Positions 26,371-37,847 of a stretch of 64,000 nucleotides of DNA are shown here, in pieces. The stretch covers positions 441,501 through 505,500 of the forward strand of contig CP114497.1 of NCBI GenBank assembly GCA_027186245.1, written 5' to 3'. Below the pieces are notes generated by a model. It had not been told where the DNA came from, did not search any database, and saw only the letters and a program-made list of their open reading frames with translations. Origin of the DNA: Coriaria nepalensis (taxonomy: Eukaryota > Streptophyta > Magnoliopsida > Cucurbitales > Coriariaceae). The stretch's first letter is position 1; every line of letters starts with the position of its first letter. The translations under genes were made by a program, and so were the position numbers.

Positions 26371-26946
26371 ATGGGGCACCAGACCTCGAATCATGATCAA
26401 GAGCGAGGCTTGGATTTCGAAGCATCAAGGCCACGCCTGTACAATCCCTACAAGGACCTTCAAGTTCCGACCTATCGAAACTTCCAGCTCCCTACCTCAC
26501 CTGAGTTCCTCTTCGACGAAGAGGCTCGCCACCAGCGCCGATCTTGGGGCGAGAACCTCACTTTCTACACCGGATGTGGTTACCTAGCAGGTTCAGTCGC
26601 CGGAGCCGCCAACGGCTGCGTCACCGGCGTCAAATCATTCGAATCCGGAGATACGATGAAGCTCAGGATCAATCGTGTTCTGAACGCTTCAGGTCATTCA
26701 GGTCGTGTTTGGGGAAACCGTCTCGGCGTGATCGCGCTGATATATGCAGGTATAGAGAGCGGGATTGTAGAGCTGAGAGATACCGACGATTCATGGAATA
26801 GCGTTGCGGCGGGGCTTGGTGCAGGAGCTCTTTATCGAGCGGCGAGAGGTGTGAGATCTGCGGCGGTGGCAGGGGCTATAGGAGGCGTGTTGGTCGGTGT
26901 GGCTGTGACAACTAGACAGGCGTTGAAGCGCTACGTGCCGATATGA
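26371..26946 (+). CDS. TIM23: Mitochondrial import inner membrane translocase subunit TIM23
   Basis: TIM23 forms the core of the inner-membrane presequence translocase that moves precursor proteins into the mitochondrial matrix. The 191-residue protein is encoded without introns, the usual size and structure for plant TIM23. The N-terminal half is hydrophilic (intermembrane-space side), with the [10 protein letters not shown]...[13 protein letters not shown] stretch. The C-terminal half holds four small-residue-rich membrane segments ([68 protein letters not shown]), including the Tim17/Tim23 family Gly/Ala patterns. Start ATG at 26371 follows an ATAATCGGCG leader. It sits tandem to the kinase gene and convergent with the PDH-E2 gene. 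Confidence 0.95.
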   Translation: MGHQTSNHDQERGLDFEASRPRLYNPYKDLQVPTYRNFQLPTSPEFLFDEEARHQRRSWGENLTFYTGCGYLAGSVAGAANGCVTGVKSFESGDTMKLRINRVLNASGHSGRVWGNRLGVIALIYAGIESGIVELRDTDDSWNSVAAGLGAGALYRAARGVRSAAVAGAIGGVLVGVAVTTRQALKRYVPI

Positions 26947-27785
26947 GAGTGGTTCGTTCGCGTGAGTGGATTGCTTTGCAAATTTTGCATTTTTATAATG
27001 TACTTTAGTTTTTTACTATTAAGGAACTTGAAATTGACTTACAGAACTTCTTAGGTTAAGGCCAGTGATGATAAAATTTCGTGTTGTTGCAAAAATTCAA
27101 AACTCCAAATTGGTATTTTGGGCATGAAGGTGTACTCATGCTTTGTTAGTATCTCCATTTGCTAATGTAATTTGTCGAATTTTCGGTTAGAAAACGAATA
27201 ATCTGATGGATCTAGGCATCTAGCTTTGTTTTGCTGCTTTTAACCCATATTACAGCTTCCTAGTGTTCATAAGTAATGGCAGAAGGGGGCAGTTCTGTTC
27301 AATACAAGGGTTATAGTGAGAATTTCTGGTATGACTCGAGCATTATTCCCATATATTGAATCTGTCAACTACGGAAATACTGAGTGAGTCATTCTAGTTC
27401 TCGGTTGTAGTGATGTGTGTATGTGTGTATGTATGTATGCCTGTTTCTCAGGTTTCTTCAAATTCTTGGTTTCTATAGAGCTGCATATCTGACCAGGTTA
27501 TTCAATCTTGATTAAAGCATGCAAATTGCTGGCTTCAAGTGGTCCCGTTTGCTCCGGTGGGTCTGACTTTTTAAGGGAACCTTTTAGGTTTCTATTGACC
27601 TTTGGATGCTTCTACATCCCTCCGTTTACGGAGATGACAATTTTCTGTTTATTTTTAGTATTATATTACATTGTTTGCATATGTCATGTAATTTGATTCA
27701 GTGGGGTTGATCTTGTTCCGTTTCGTTTCACCTTTTTCCTCTAATGTTTACGTAATCCATGGTGGCAGAGCTCGGGAATGGAGGC

Positions 27786-27941
27786 TGATCTCATAAAATT
27801 GTGAGATATCATTCCTTATGGTTTGAACCATTGGATTGTAAATTATTAATTTTTTTTTCAATATTTTAATGGTTAGATTAAAACACTCAAATCTAATGAT
27901 ACACAATCATTTAGATTGAACTCACAAATTGTGAGATCACA
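27786..27941. mobile_element. MITE candidate with palindromic ends (about 156 bp)
   Basis: The left end TGATCTCATAAAATTGTGAG and the reverse complement of the right end, TGTGATCTCACAATTTGTGAG, match with few differences, forming terminal inverted repeats of about 20 bp. Each end is also a short palindrome by itself (CTCA...TTGTGAG). The interior is AT-rich and non-coding. No clear target-site duplication was seen. Confidence 0.5.
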
Positions 27942-28003
27942 CCCAAACCTGCAAAACTCTCTCTCATAGCATTCCTTCAGTTCTTACATGTTAACTAAGA
28001 ATG

Positions 28004-28282
28004 TCACGTTTGATTCGATAATCAAAATGAGTTTGGTTATTTCATTTGGTTCGATTCATAATTATACTTTCGATAAAAATTATATCCTCATTATTTTCAA
28101 AATAGGTACAGTCTTATTAGTGTGGATTTTTCTGTTTAGTATATGCATCGGAATTAAAATCAATTTTTACTAGTAATTTTCTTACGTTACCAAATATATA
28201 TTGTATTAGTGAATTATTTATTCCAATTTCTTTTCATTCTCACCGATGAAGATGAAGGGAATGAATGAAACCAAACGTGGCC
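28004..28282. mobile_element. TIR element candidate with CACGTTTGRTT ends
   Basis: The left end reads TCACGTTTGATTCGATAATC and the right end, reverse-complemented, GGCCACGTTTGGTTTCATTC. Ends carrying CACGTTTGG(T/C)T are typical of non-autonomous DNA transposons in plants. The inside is AT-rich and non-coding. The inverted repeat is short, so the call is tentative. Confidence 0.4.
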
Positions 28283-28746
28283 TAATCTCAAAGAATTTGA
28301 AATAAACTTAATAACACAGACGGCCTAGATCGCTATCTGAACTGAGGAAGTACAATCATAAGACAACTTGGGAATTGAATCCATTGCTCAATGAACCATC
28401 AAATATTCAAATGTACTTGTGAAGTATGCATTAAACCTGTAAAAAGGAACACTTACAAGTGAATCAAGGGGATATGATGTTTACTCTCTATATTATAAAT
28501 CCTGTAAGTTTGATGCCTCAATCCATTCCCCTTAATTTCCCAAACTTACACAAAATTTTGTCCTCAATAATTCAAAACTAAAATAAAATGCTCGGCATCA
28601 CAACCCGAACCCAAGGGTAAGAATAGAAAATGAACGGCTGGGATCGCATTTACATTCCTCAACTAGATTATGTGAGGAAAAGAAAAGGGGAATTTATTCT
28701 GACAAAAAAAAATTATCTGAGAAACCTGTCTGTCAGCCTAAATGAT

Positions 28747-31700
28747 TTAGAGCAGCATTGATTCTGGGTTCTCAATGTATCCTTTGAATGCCTTCAACCA
28801 TTCCGCACCAATAGCCCCTAGAGAAACAAAGCAAGTTCATATAAATATGCTCTTTAGTACGAGGTTGGCTTAAATGAATTCTACATTGTTAGAATTATAT
28901 GTACCATCAATAACACGGTGATCACAGCTCAGAGTAACGGACATGAAAGAAGCAAACTCGTATTGCTCAGGGCCCAAACCAGGTACGACCCTCTTCTCAG
29001 CTGCTCGAGATCAAGATAAAAAATACAAGGATGATAATCAAGGTCAGAGAGAATAAGGTTGGAAAAAGACATGAACAAGATGCTATACCGGATCCAACTG
29101 CGAGAATGCCAGCCTGAGGCGGATTTATGATGGCACAGAATTGTTTGATTCCAAATGGCCCCCCCAAATTAGACACTGTGAATGTGCCTCCCTGTTCATA
29201 GCATCAACCAAATGTTCAGTATTTGATACTATGTTGTCACTTGTAATCAAACCTGAGGCTATAAAAGGCATAGAAACATTTATTTTGACCTCATAGTCCT
29301 CTGGTTTTAAGCTGTTCTCTCTGGCTTTCTGGGCCAGTTGCTTCACCTCTTCCCCAATGGTGGATAATCCTTTCTTGTCTGCATCCTGCACAGTAACCAA
29401 TTAAATCAATTTAACAAAGAAAAACCCAGGCATTAAATGTCCCAACAGAATTAGATAAGGATAACAACTGACCCTGATGACGGGGACAAATAGTCCATTC
29501 TCGGTTTGCACTGCAACATTGACGTTTACGTTGTGAAACCTGCATAAGATGCCAAAGGGAGAATTCATGTCAAGCAACTCAAAGATGAATATGGAATCAC
29601 AAATACAGTAGTTAATAGTTATACTTACTGACGAATATAATCATCCATCCACGAACTATTGCACTGAGGAACCTTCCGAAGAGCCAAAGCAGCAGCCTGC
29701 AGCAATTGTTTTGTAAGTAATTAGACAGAAGGATGAACTTTGTTTTATAAGCACACGCAGGGGTAACTATTACTCTGGAGAAAGAAAGACATCATCAAAA
29801 TTTAACAATTTAGACTCTTCTCTCGACTTCTCCCCTACTCTTTCTTCTCTTCTCAGACGCACTACGGATGGATTTATGAGACGAACAAAGCACAAGCTGA
29901 CATTCAAATAGCCAGAAACAGTAGATGTAACTTTTTGCTATACCTTGATGACAAGGTCATTAACAGATATCCGCTTTCCACCTGAGGCTTCTTGTAATGC
30001 ATTGAGCTGGCTCCGCAAACTATGGGCAGATAATCAAAGAAAACTGTTAAAGATTTAAGAAAATGATTATGTACTCAAATACGGAAGAGATTTCTTACCC
30101 CATCAGTTTGTCAACACGTGTATCAACTGTTAAATAATAGTGAGGAATGGTTTGCTTTGAGAATAATAAACGTGAAGCTGTAATCTGTCAAAGTTATATT
30201 TATGATTAGCTTTGAAAGATAACTTATACATTTCTTTGAAGATTTATCAGCCAATAATTAAACCATGAAAGTTTCTATGACCAAAATATTACCTTTCTTA
30301 TCTGAGAATGAGGGATATCGGTGTAATCTAAAGCTGGAGCTGCTCCACCCTTGGATTTGGGGGCTGCAGCCTTTCCACCAGTTGCTAGAATACAGAGAAT
30401 TTTATTTAGAGAAAATAAAGACTGTCTCCTACAGGGCAATCTATCCCTTCAAATTATAAATAAAGCAAAAAAGTTCACAGCTTAACATAGAGAACATCAA
30501 TCAGTACCCAAGTATTCTTCAATATCAGCCTTTACAATACTTCCATCAGGACCAGTTCCTTTGATACTTGAAAGAGGTACCTGTTTTTCAAACTTCAGTT
30601 AGTAAATAAAAGAAGAGACAATTAATAAAACTAATCTGTGGGACTAACAATAACCAATCGGGCTTTCCTGTAACTTACATTGCGCTCTTCAGCCAATTTC
30701 CTTGCAAGAGGACTAGCAAAAATACGATCCCCAGCTGGAGCTGGAGCACTCTGAACAGAAGACTTTGGCTGTGGTGAGCGAATGGGTTCCTCAACCACCT
30801 CTTTTTTGGGCAGGCTGGGAGAACTAGAGCCAGATGGCTTCTTCTCTTCGGCAGCACCAGCTCCTGACACAGAAGGTTCGTAATCTTTGAACTTTGCAAT
30901 ATCATCCTCCTCTTCGACTGTGATAGCAATCACCTGTAAAACAGACACATTAACCATTCAATAAGATAATAAATAAAATATTGATGTAAAATGGTATTGC
31001 TGCAGCTGAAATAAATTATGATACCTCGCCAACTTTGATTTCTTTTGCCCCGTCTCCACGGACTATCTTGGCAAGATAACCTTCCTCCATGCATTCCATT
31101 TCCACTGTTGCCTTGTCCTTCAAATATCCAGGAGTATAACATAATAGTTTTAGTTTATTAGAGTGCCACGATGTAAAACAGAACAATTACTGCTCAAAGT
31201 TCACTGACCAAGAGTTACAAGGACATACAGTTTCAACTTCACAGAGAACTTCGCCAGGAGAAACTTTATCACCCTCTTTCTTCAACCACCTTGCAATGTT
31301 ACCCTGAGTGGAGTGAAGGTATGTTAATAAACACAACAGTACGTTTAGTAAGTTATGTGGTTCTGACAAGCTCGACATAAACACACCTCCGTCATTGTAG
31401 GTGAAAGAGAGGGCATTCCAATCTCTAGGTGTGGAGGAAGGCCTAAAGGATATCACAGCATCGTAAGAGTATACTTATATGCAGAGCATATAAAAATGAC
31501 TAATTAAAGACAAACACTAGAATACAAGAGATGATATCACATCCTAATGGATGAATAACAAAATTCCAAGCTCCTGTCTAAGAAAATTGCATACCACCAT
31601 AAATAGCACTACCGTAAGTAAATCATCTAGGATAGTTTTTGCTCCGGAAACCTTTATCATCAGCCAACAATAAAATCGCATACACTTTGAAACTTTTTTT

Positions 31701-32695
31701 TTCAATGAACAAGTAAATATATAGATATACCTGAATTAGATGAAAATCTTCTCGTTGAGTTGAGCTGTGAACTGAAATGCGAAGAACAGAAACTTATCAG
31801 CTACATCTAACCATTCAAAAAGGTCTATATGAGGGAGACAGAGAGATACAAACCATGAGAACCGATTGATGGATACTGATCCATTGCTATGTTTTCCCAC
31901 CTTTCTCGTCATTGTCGATATATTTCTCTTGCACACACCAAACACTGACAACTATGGAACATGAAGAGTTAGAATCGACATTTGACAACCAAGTAATAGC
32001 ACCTAACACGAGTATGTTAAAAAGACAACTACTCTACTCACAGTATCTGAAACTGTTCCTCTATGAGAAAGCAAGACACCCTGAGTTTGGATCCTCCAAG
32101 CATCTGTAAAACACCTCACTTCCATTAGGACATCTAGAAAACATCAAAGTTCTGCAGTGTTGCTGGATGCATGATCACCATACTTTTTAAAACAATGGAT
32201 GGTAACACTCCTTGATTTTCATAATGAAATACATACCATCTGTTTTACAAAGAGCACCATTTGAGAACCAGCGAACCAAAGTGGCATGCTCGTGCCGTAG
32301 TAAGTTGGAAGCATTTCTTAACTGAAAAAAAATACACACACGATGAATAATATGAACGTCTTAGTAAGATGTATAAATGAAATCAATTCTTACTTCAACC
32401 ACCTACACACACATATTGTTAAAATGAGCTAGTTGAATATTTTATTGAAGAGAAGACAAAATCAATAGGTAATTTACTAATTGGGAAGTCCAATCAAAGC
32501 TGAAAATGACAGTGAAAGAGAAATAACGTCTAGTCGTCTACAATTCAACAAGGATCAGAACTGAAAAGTTGCTAAAATTCAGAACCAAAATCAATCAGAT
32601 AGATCATATAGGGATGAGAGATAAAGCGAGAAACGATGATAGGAAAATTGGCGTACCTTCTTCGTGTGGTTGATAATACGAGATGCGTAAGCCAT
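28747..32695 (-). CDS. Mitochondrial pyruvate dehydrogenase E2 (dihydrolipoyl acetyltransferase)
   Basis: E2 transfers the acetyl group from lipoamide to CoA in the mitochondrial pyruvate dehydrogenase complex. The multi-exon gene starts at 32695 ([13 protein letters not shown], exon 32657-32695) with a basic presequence continuing in the next exon. A single lipoyl domain follows: the [22 protein letters not shown] stretch at about 31260-31420 and, across a phase-0 intron, [10 protein letters not shown] with the lipoylated lysine. Then come a Pro/Ala/Ser-rich linker (around 30740-30930), the E3/E1-binding domain ([12 protein letters not shown]...[17 protein letters not shown]) and the catalytic domain ending in the active-site motif [10 protein letters not shown] and [10 protein letters not shown], stop at 28747-28749. 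One lipoyl domain and this presequence match the plant LTA-type E2 (mtE2-2/3). All parts expected of the family are present. Confidence 0.94.
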
Positions 32696-33545
32696 TTTTT
32701 GGCTACCTTCGGTCTCAAATCACCGACCAGCAACAAAATGAAAGAAAAAGAGACCTACAGGGAGGAAGCTTTAAAACCAGAAATTGATCCGCGAGATGGC
32801 GAGAAGATCAGAGGTAGAAGAAGCAGATGCTCTTGTTTGGTTAGGTGGAAAATTTGGAGTCGTAGGGTTCGTGGGCTGACTCAGAATTTTGTATTTTCCT
32901 TTTTAGTTTAATACTCTGTTAAAAAGTACTGCAGTTTTGGGCCGTTTGGGCTTTGAGCAGGATCAAGTATCATGCTTCGTTTAGAATAGTCAATTTCTAT
33001 TTATTTAATTAAAAATAAAATAAAAGTATTTTTTAGATGCAAAAAATAAACTCTCTTATTACCTTACCAGTTACCACAAAAGTTGTTGAGGGGGAAATAA
33101 ATTCGTGAGTTATTACATTATTATAATGTCTCTAATCTATTCTATCTATGTATACATACATTCAAAGTGTCTGACTAATAATTTTGATAGAAAAATCATT
33201 AGCATAATTATTAATTATTATTTTTTATTTTAAAATACATATTTAATGATTCTAAATGAGATATAATATAATATAATATTTTTATTTTTATTTTTAAATT
33301 AAAAATAATAAATTATATTATAATTATTCGATATATTTTAAAATAAAATCCAATGTTTCATATTTGAGATGAGTAAGTTTAGGCCAGAATTTCTTAGGGT
33401 CGCATTTAACCCAACCCATAACGTTTTGCACTTGAAAAAGATGTTATCAATCAGTCACACCTTACCATTTCTTCTAACCATCTCTTTTGAGAAGTTTGCA
33501 AAATGCAATTTAGAAAGGTTAAAATCAATAATTTGGAGCTCAAAC
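32696..33545. other. PDH-E2 leader/promoter and AT-rich spacer
   Basis: The E2 leader and promoter lie from 32696 to about 32950, with a GGCCCA/TGGGCC-type motif around 32938-32945. From 33000 to 33350 the sequence is extremely AT-rich (TAATATAATATAATAT and TTTTTATTTTTA runs) and non-coding. The NMT pseudogene 3' end begins at 33546. Confidence 0.4.
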
Positions 33546-34790
33546 TATAAGAGCACAAAACCCAAGCTCTGATGGCTTCGATTCTTCCATTACCATGTAG
33601 TTGAAAAGATAACAGTGAAGCTGCTCCCCATTACCAACTGCAAATTTATGATCGTTCATGAAAGATTCATTTTCCATGGTACCCAAGGCATTGAAAGCAT
33701 CGTAGTCGTTCCGTTTCGCCGCAACAAGCAAATCATTCATCAATTGATGTAAAGGGATCCTAGTCGGAACATTATAGTATGAATAAGCGGCTTTCAGAGT
33801 TGAATTGTTCTGAATCCCAAGAATAGATGGGGCTTCGGAGCGTAAAGAAACTGCAAAAGTCTCTGATCTCATTGGTTTCAGGGCTTTCAACTTAGTAACA
33901 GCTCACAACATTCTCTTTTAGAAGAAGCCAATGCTCCATGTCCTCCTCGTCAAAATCGGGTGCAAAAACAAAATGACCGAAATAACCCCCAAGTAGTCGA
34001 GTAATTGCAGGAATATCACTGTGTTCTATCTTTCTGAACCCTGGGGAAACTGTTGATTCAAGCAATTTGTAAAGCTTGACTGCTCGACTCATTGTCATTC
34101 TTGGACATAGCCCGGAAAAACCAACTTCAACGAGCTTTTTTTGGATTCAAACCTCTATGCCAATACCAGCAAGTTGATATGGGTGTAGGAAGAACCACTC
34201 CAGCAGTATATGCTGCTTGCCATATGTTCTTCTAGTGAATCCTTCTAGTCGCCTCCTTGATCATAACAGGAGAAAGTCTCTTTGATCTAATCTTCTTATG
34301 AACACACAGAAAATTGGTCTCTGACATGTTGCCAACATTGTCCCGGATCTGGATTCTAGCCAGAATGCTGGAAATGAAAGCAACCAGCTTCTTTGAGCTT
34401 TTGACACAAACACCAACATGCCAGCTCATTAAATAAACTTGAGGTTGTAGCACCCATTGAAGGAACTCCTCCGGATAATTGAACCGGAACGTGTTTTCAC
34501 TATCCTCGACATAACTATTGGTAAGAAGGTGATGAACCTCAGTAAGCATCTCTTTGGATTTGATGTCACAAATGACCCATTCATATAGGTTTGGGAGGTT
34601 GTGTGATTCTTTTCGGACTTCAGACAATGGTTTCGGGCGTTCAATCGACCCTCCAGTACGCTAGAGTTGGCTATTTCCTTGAACTGCCCAACTGGTTGGG
34701 TTTCCCAAAACTTAATGTATATTTTCAACTGAAAGAGATTCTTGAACCTTCCTGGCTAGCGCATCAGTTGTCAGGAAATTCTTTTTAGGC
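33546..34790 (-). pseudogene. NMT1: N-myristoyltransferase (NMT) pseudogene
   Basis: Functional NMT attaches myristate to N-terminal glycines of cytosolic proteins. Read on the minus strand, the copy follows NMT in order: [99 protein letters not shown], and a C-terminal ELG stretch. It is broken several times: a shift just before KFWETQP (about 34715), one at about 34650, a stop right after RRIH (about 34230), a shift and lost residues around 34115, a stop after VVSCY (about 33891), a shift near 33845, and an extra T near the C-terminal codons (about 33556). There is no intron in the coding part. The N-terminus before about 34790 is not recognisable. No functional enzyme can be made. Confidence 0.9.
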
Positions 34791-35454
34791 AGAAAAACAA
34801 AATATTATAATCACTTTAATGAAGAAATGAATCAAACAACTGTACTCTTACTCTGTTTGCTAGCTGCAAGAGAGTAGAGTAAAAATCTTCGACTTAGGTC
34901 TCACAATTCATTAACATTCAAGTCTGATTTTCGTCTTCAGCTGCGGTAATCAAACGATCGCAGATAAACATCGCATAAGAAAACAACAATTCTACTACCG
35001 ACGACTATAACAAACATATGATTCATGTTCTTCGAAATTCGAATGTCAAATGCAGGTTAGATACAAAACGACCTTACACACCAAGCAATTACAAAACAGA
35101 AGCGCGGGAAAAACTTAAAGCGAAAATTTGAAAGAAAGGAAGGAATTGAGAAGACTGAAGAGTACCTGCGAGACTGAACCGTCCGCCGAGCTCCGGCGAA
35201 CTCGTCAGACTTCCTCCTTCCGAGCGAAAGGGACGGGAAGAGAGAGCGCGGAATAATATGGGATGGGCCCAGCAGTACCTAATATGGGCCCATGTGGGAT
35301 GGGCTCACTCGATTATAGCTTTATTATTTGGGCCTTCCCCTTATATCCAAGTAATAATAAAGGGCGGCAACCCGAGGGCAAATCCGGGAATTCAGTGTAA
35401 AATCGTATCCGGAAAACCTAACAGGCATACGATATATAACTAGCCTGTCACAAC
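34791..35454. promoter_or_regulatory. Divergent promoter between NMT pseudogene and eIF4A
   Basis: The stretch 35255-35345 carries a cluster of site II-type elements (GATGGGCCCAGC, ATATGGGCCCATG, GATGGGCTC, TTGGGCCTT). These TCP-binding motifs are common in promoters of plant translation and ribosome genes. The part 34791-35160 shows no gene beyond a probable intron of the pseudogene. Confidence 0.5.
35167..35255 (-). other. Possible leftover leader exon of the NMT pseudogene
   Basis: On the minus strand a GC-richer stretch ends in a good donor (TCTCGCAG|GTACTC at about 35167). It sits in the right place to be a 5'-UTR exon spliced to the decayed NMT body. If so, the copy arose as genomic DNA with its promoter and not as a processed retrocopy. 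Confidence 0.4.
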
Positions 35455-35572
35455 ATACGCCTCCCTTTCAACTCCAAGGCGCAGATCCGAGGAGTTAGCT
35501 CTCGCTTTCAGAAAAGCTCTTTGTTGTTGTTGTTCTTCTTCTTCTCCACATTCTCTTCTTAGGATTCAACAG
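35455..35572 (+). other. EIF4A: eIF4A 5'-UTR exon
   Basis: A CT-rich leader with TTG/TTC repeats ends at a strong donor (CAACAG|GTTTGT). The leader intron 35573-36319 ends with AATACAG directly before C-ATGGC. Plant eIF4A genes commonly carry a long leader intron. The transcription start position is estimated. Confidence 0.55.
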
Positions 35573-35895
35573 GTTTGTTTTCCTGTCAACATTGTAATCC
35601 TTCTTCGTATTCGCTGTTAATACTGCTGTTCCTTTTGGTGTTGTAATCATGGATTTGTTATCATCATTTGATTTTGGTAAAAGGGTTTGCTTTTCCTATT
35701 GATTTGATAACGTACTGAGTCTGAATCTGTTATCGTTTCTTTTGTCCAAGAGTCTTCTTGTTCCTTGATTTAATGGTTTACGTTAGGATCAGATAATGAA
35801 TGTGAAAGAGGATGAGTGCTCCGTTTCACTGGATTTGTAAGTTGTGTTTTTGACAAAGTTTGGAGAAGCGGCAAGGCGGTTTCTGGTACTAGATA

Positions 35896-36175
35896 TCTAA
35901 CATATCAGACAAACTTTTTGCTCCGTAGAACGCTTTCTCCTGACATTGATACAGGAGTTAAATGCTTGTACGCCCCTCTGTTTGGTTAGCAAGTTTGGCT
36001 CTTCTGTAACATGTTTCATTACTAGAAAGTGTGCTTCTAACATATCAGACAACCTTTTTGCTGCGTAGAACGCTTTCTCCTGACATTGATACAGGAGTTT
36101 AATGCTTGTACGCCCCTCTGTTTGGTTAGCAAGTTTGGCTCTTCTGTAACATGTTTCTTTACTAGAAAGTGTGCT
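35896..36175 (+). repeat. 140-bp tandem duplication in the eIF4A leader intron
   Basis: Two head-to-tail copies, 35896-36035 and 36036-36175, share a period of 140 bp. They start TCTAACATATCAGACAAACT and TCTAACATATCAGACAACCT, and differ at only a few positions, pointing to a recent event. Both copies lie inside the leader intron. Confidence 0.9.
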
Positions 36176-36320
36176 TTTCGTTTTCCTTACATTCTATGCG
36201 GTGCATTGAGTGGAATCCTTATCCTGCCTGTATTTTGTTTCTGCTGACACAATCATATGTTATCTTCGTTTACATTACTGTTATAACTTGTGTGTTACTG
36301 AAGGTTGTTCTTAATACAGC

Positions 36321-37847
36321 ATGGCAGGTTTGGCTCCAGAAGGATCCCAGTTTGATTCACAGCAGTATGACGCTAAAATGAGTGAAATGTAAGTTCAATG
36401 CTTTTGTTCTTTCGCTGTTGATTCAATTATTTCTTGTGTTTTGTACTAAAGGTTGATTTCTGTGTTTTGCAGACTCTCATCTGAGGGACAGGAATTCTTC
36501 ACCTCATACGATGAAGTACATGAAAATTTTGATGGTATGGGATTGCAAGAGAACCTTCTAAGGGGGATCTATGCTTATGGTAGGTACAAAAATGAGTGAC
36601 TCTTGTCTGTGCTCCTGATTCATACAATGCTGTAAAAGTTAAAATTTTCCCCTCGATATTGACTCTATTTTGTTGTAATTTAATTGTAAGGTTTTGAGAA
36701 ACCATCTGCAATTCAACAAAGAGGGATTGTTCCTTTCTGCAAAGGTCTTGATGTGATCCAACAGGCTCAATCTGGAACTGGAAAAACAGCTACCTTCTGT
36801 TCTGGAATCTTGCAGCAACTTGATTACAACAATGTCCAGTGCCAGGCTCTAGTTCTAGCTCCCACCAGGGAACTGGCCCAGCAGATTGAGAAGGTTATGC
36901 GAGCTCTTGGAGATTATCTCGGTGTTAAGGTGCATGCTTGTGTTGGAGGGACTAGTGTCCGTGAAGATCAACGCATTCTCCAAGCTGGTGTTCATGTTGT
37001 TGTTGGAACTCCTGGCCGTGTGTTTGACATGTTGAGGAGACAATCACTTCGTGCTGATTATATTAAGATGTTTGTCTTAGATGAGGCTGATGAAATGCTT
37101 TCACGTGGTTTCAAGGATCAGGTCAGCGCCTCTAGATTAACCCTTATACTCTTTGAATTGTCCTCTGCCTTGTAATTTTTTTTTTTCTTACACTTTTTTT
37201 CTGGATGCCAGATCTATGATATTTTCCAGCTATTGCCATCTAAAGTTCAAGTTGGGGTGTTCTCCGCAACAATGCCCCCAGAAGCTCTTGAGATCACTCG
37301 AAAATTCATGAACAAGCCAGTCAGAATCTTAGTAAAGCGTGATGAGCTCACTTTAGAAGGAATCAAGCAATTCTATGTCAATGTCGAAAAGGAAGACTGG
37401 AAGCTTGAAACTCTATGTGATCTTTATGAGACTCTGGCCATAACCCAAAGCGTAATTTTTGTGAACACAAGGCGAAAGGTTGACTGGCTCACAGACAAGA
37501 TGAGGAGCCGGGACCACACAGTATCTGCCACCCATGGTGACATGGACCAGAACACAAGGGACATAATCATGCGTGAGTTCCGTTCTGGCTCATCCCGTGT
37601 TCTCATAACGACTGATCTCTTAGCCCGTGGGATTGATGTCCAGCAAGTTTCCCTCGTGATAAACTATGATCTGCCTACTCAACCCGAGAACTACCTTCAC
37701 CGCATTGGACGAAGTGGACGGTTTGGAAGAAAAGGTTTTGCCATCAATTTTGTGACTGTAGAGGATGCTAAGATGTTGACTGATATTCAGAAGTTCTATA
37801 ACGTGGTCGTCGAGGAGCTGCCTAACAACGTTGCTGATCTTCTCTGA
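36321..37847 (+). CDS. EIF4A: Eukaryotic translation initiation factor 4A (DEAD-box RNA helicase)
   Basis: eIF4A unwinds secondary structure in mRNA leaders as part of eIF4F. Exons join in phase: 36321-36388, about 36473-36580, 36691-37122 and about 37212-37847. The protein begins [20 protein letters not shown], as in plant eIF4A1, and is about 414 residues long. Motifs in order: Q motif ([13 protein letters not shown]), AQSGTGKT (Walker A), [19 protein letters not shown], then domain 2 with [14 protein letters not shown] and [13 protein letters not shown]. The C-terminus NNVADLL is typical. It is canonical eIF4A and not eIF4A-III, given the N-terminus and C-terminus. Highly expressed housekeeping gene by family knowledge; a site II cluster lies upstream. 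Confidence 0.96.

Larger units (their letters stand above)
26947..28746. other. Convergent intergenic region with MITE candidates
   Basis: This lies between the 3' ends of TIM23 (+) and PDH-E2 (-). The TIM23 3' UTR probably ends within a few hundred bases. It contains a (TG/TA)n GTATGTGTGTATGTATGTATG tract at about 27418-27440 and two MITE candidates (27786-27941 and 28004-28282). The PDH-E2 3' UTR occupies roughly 28450-28746. The small frames are not convincing genes. Confidence 0.4.
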
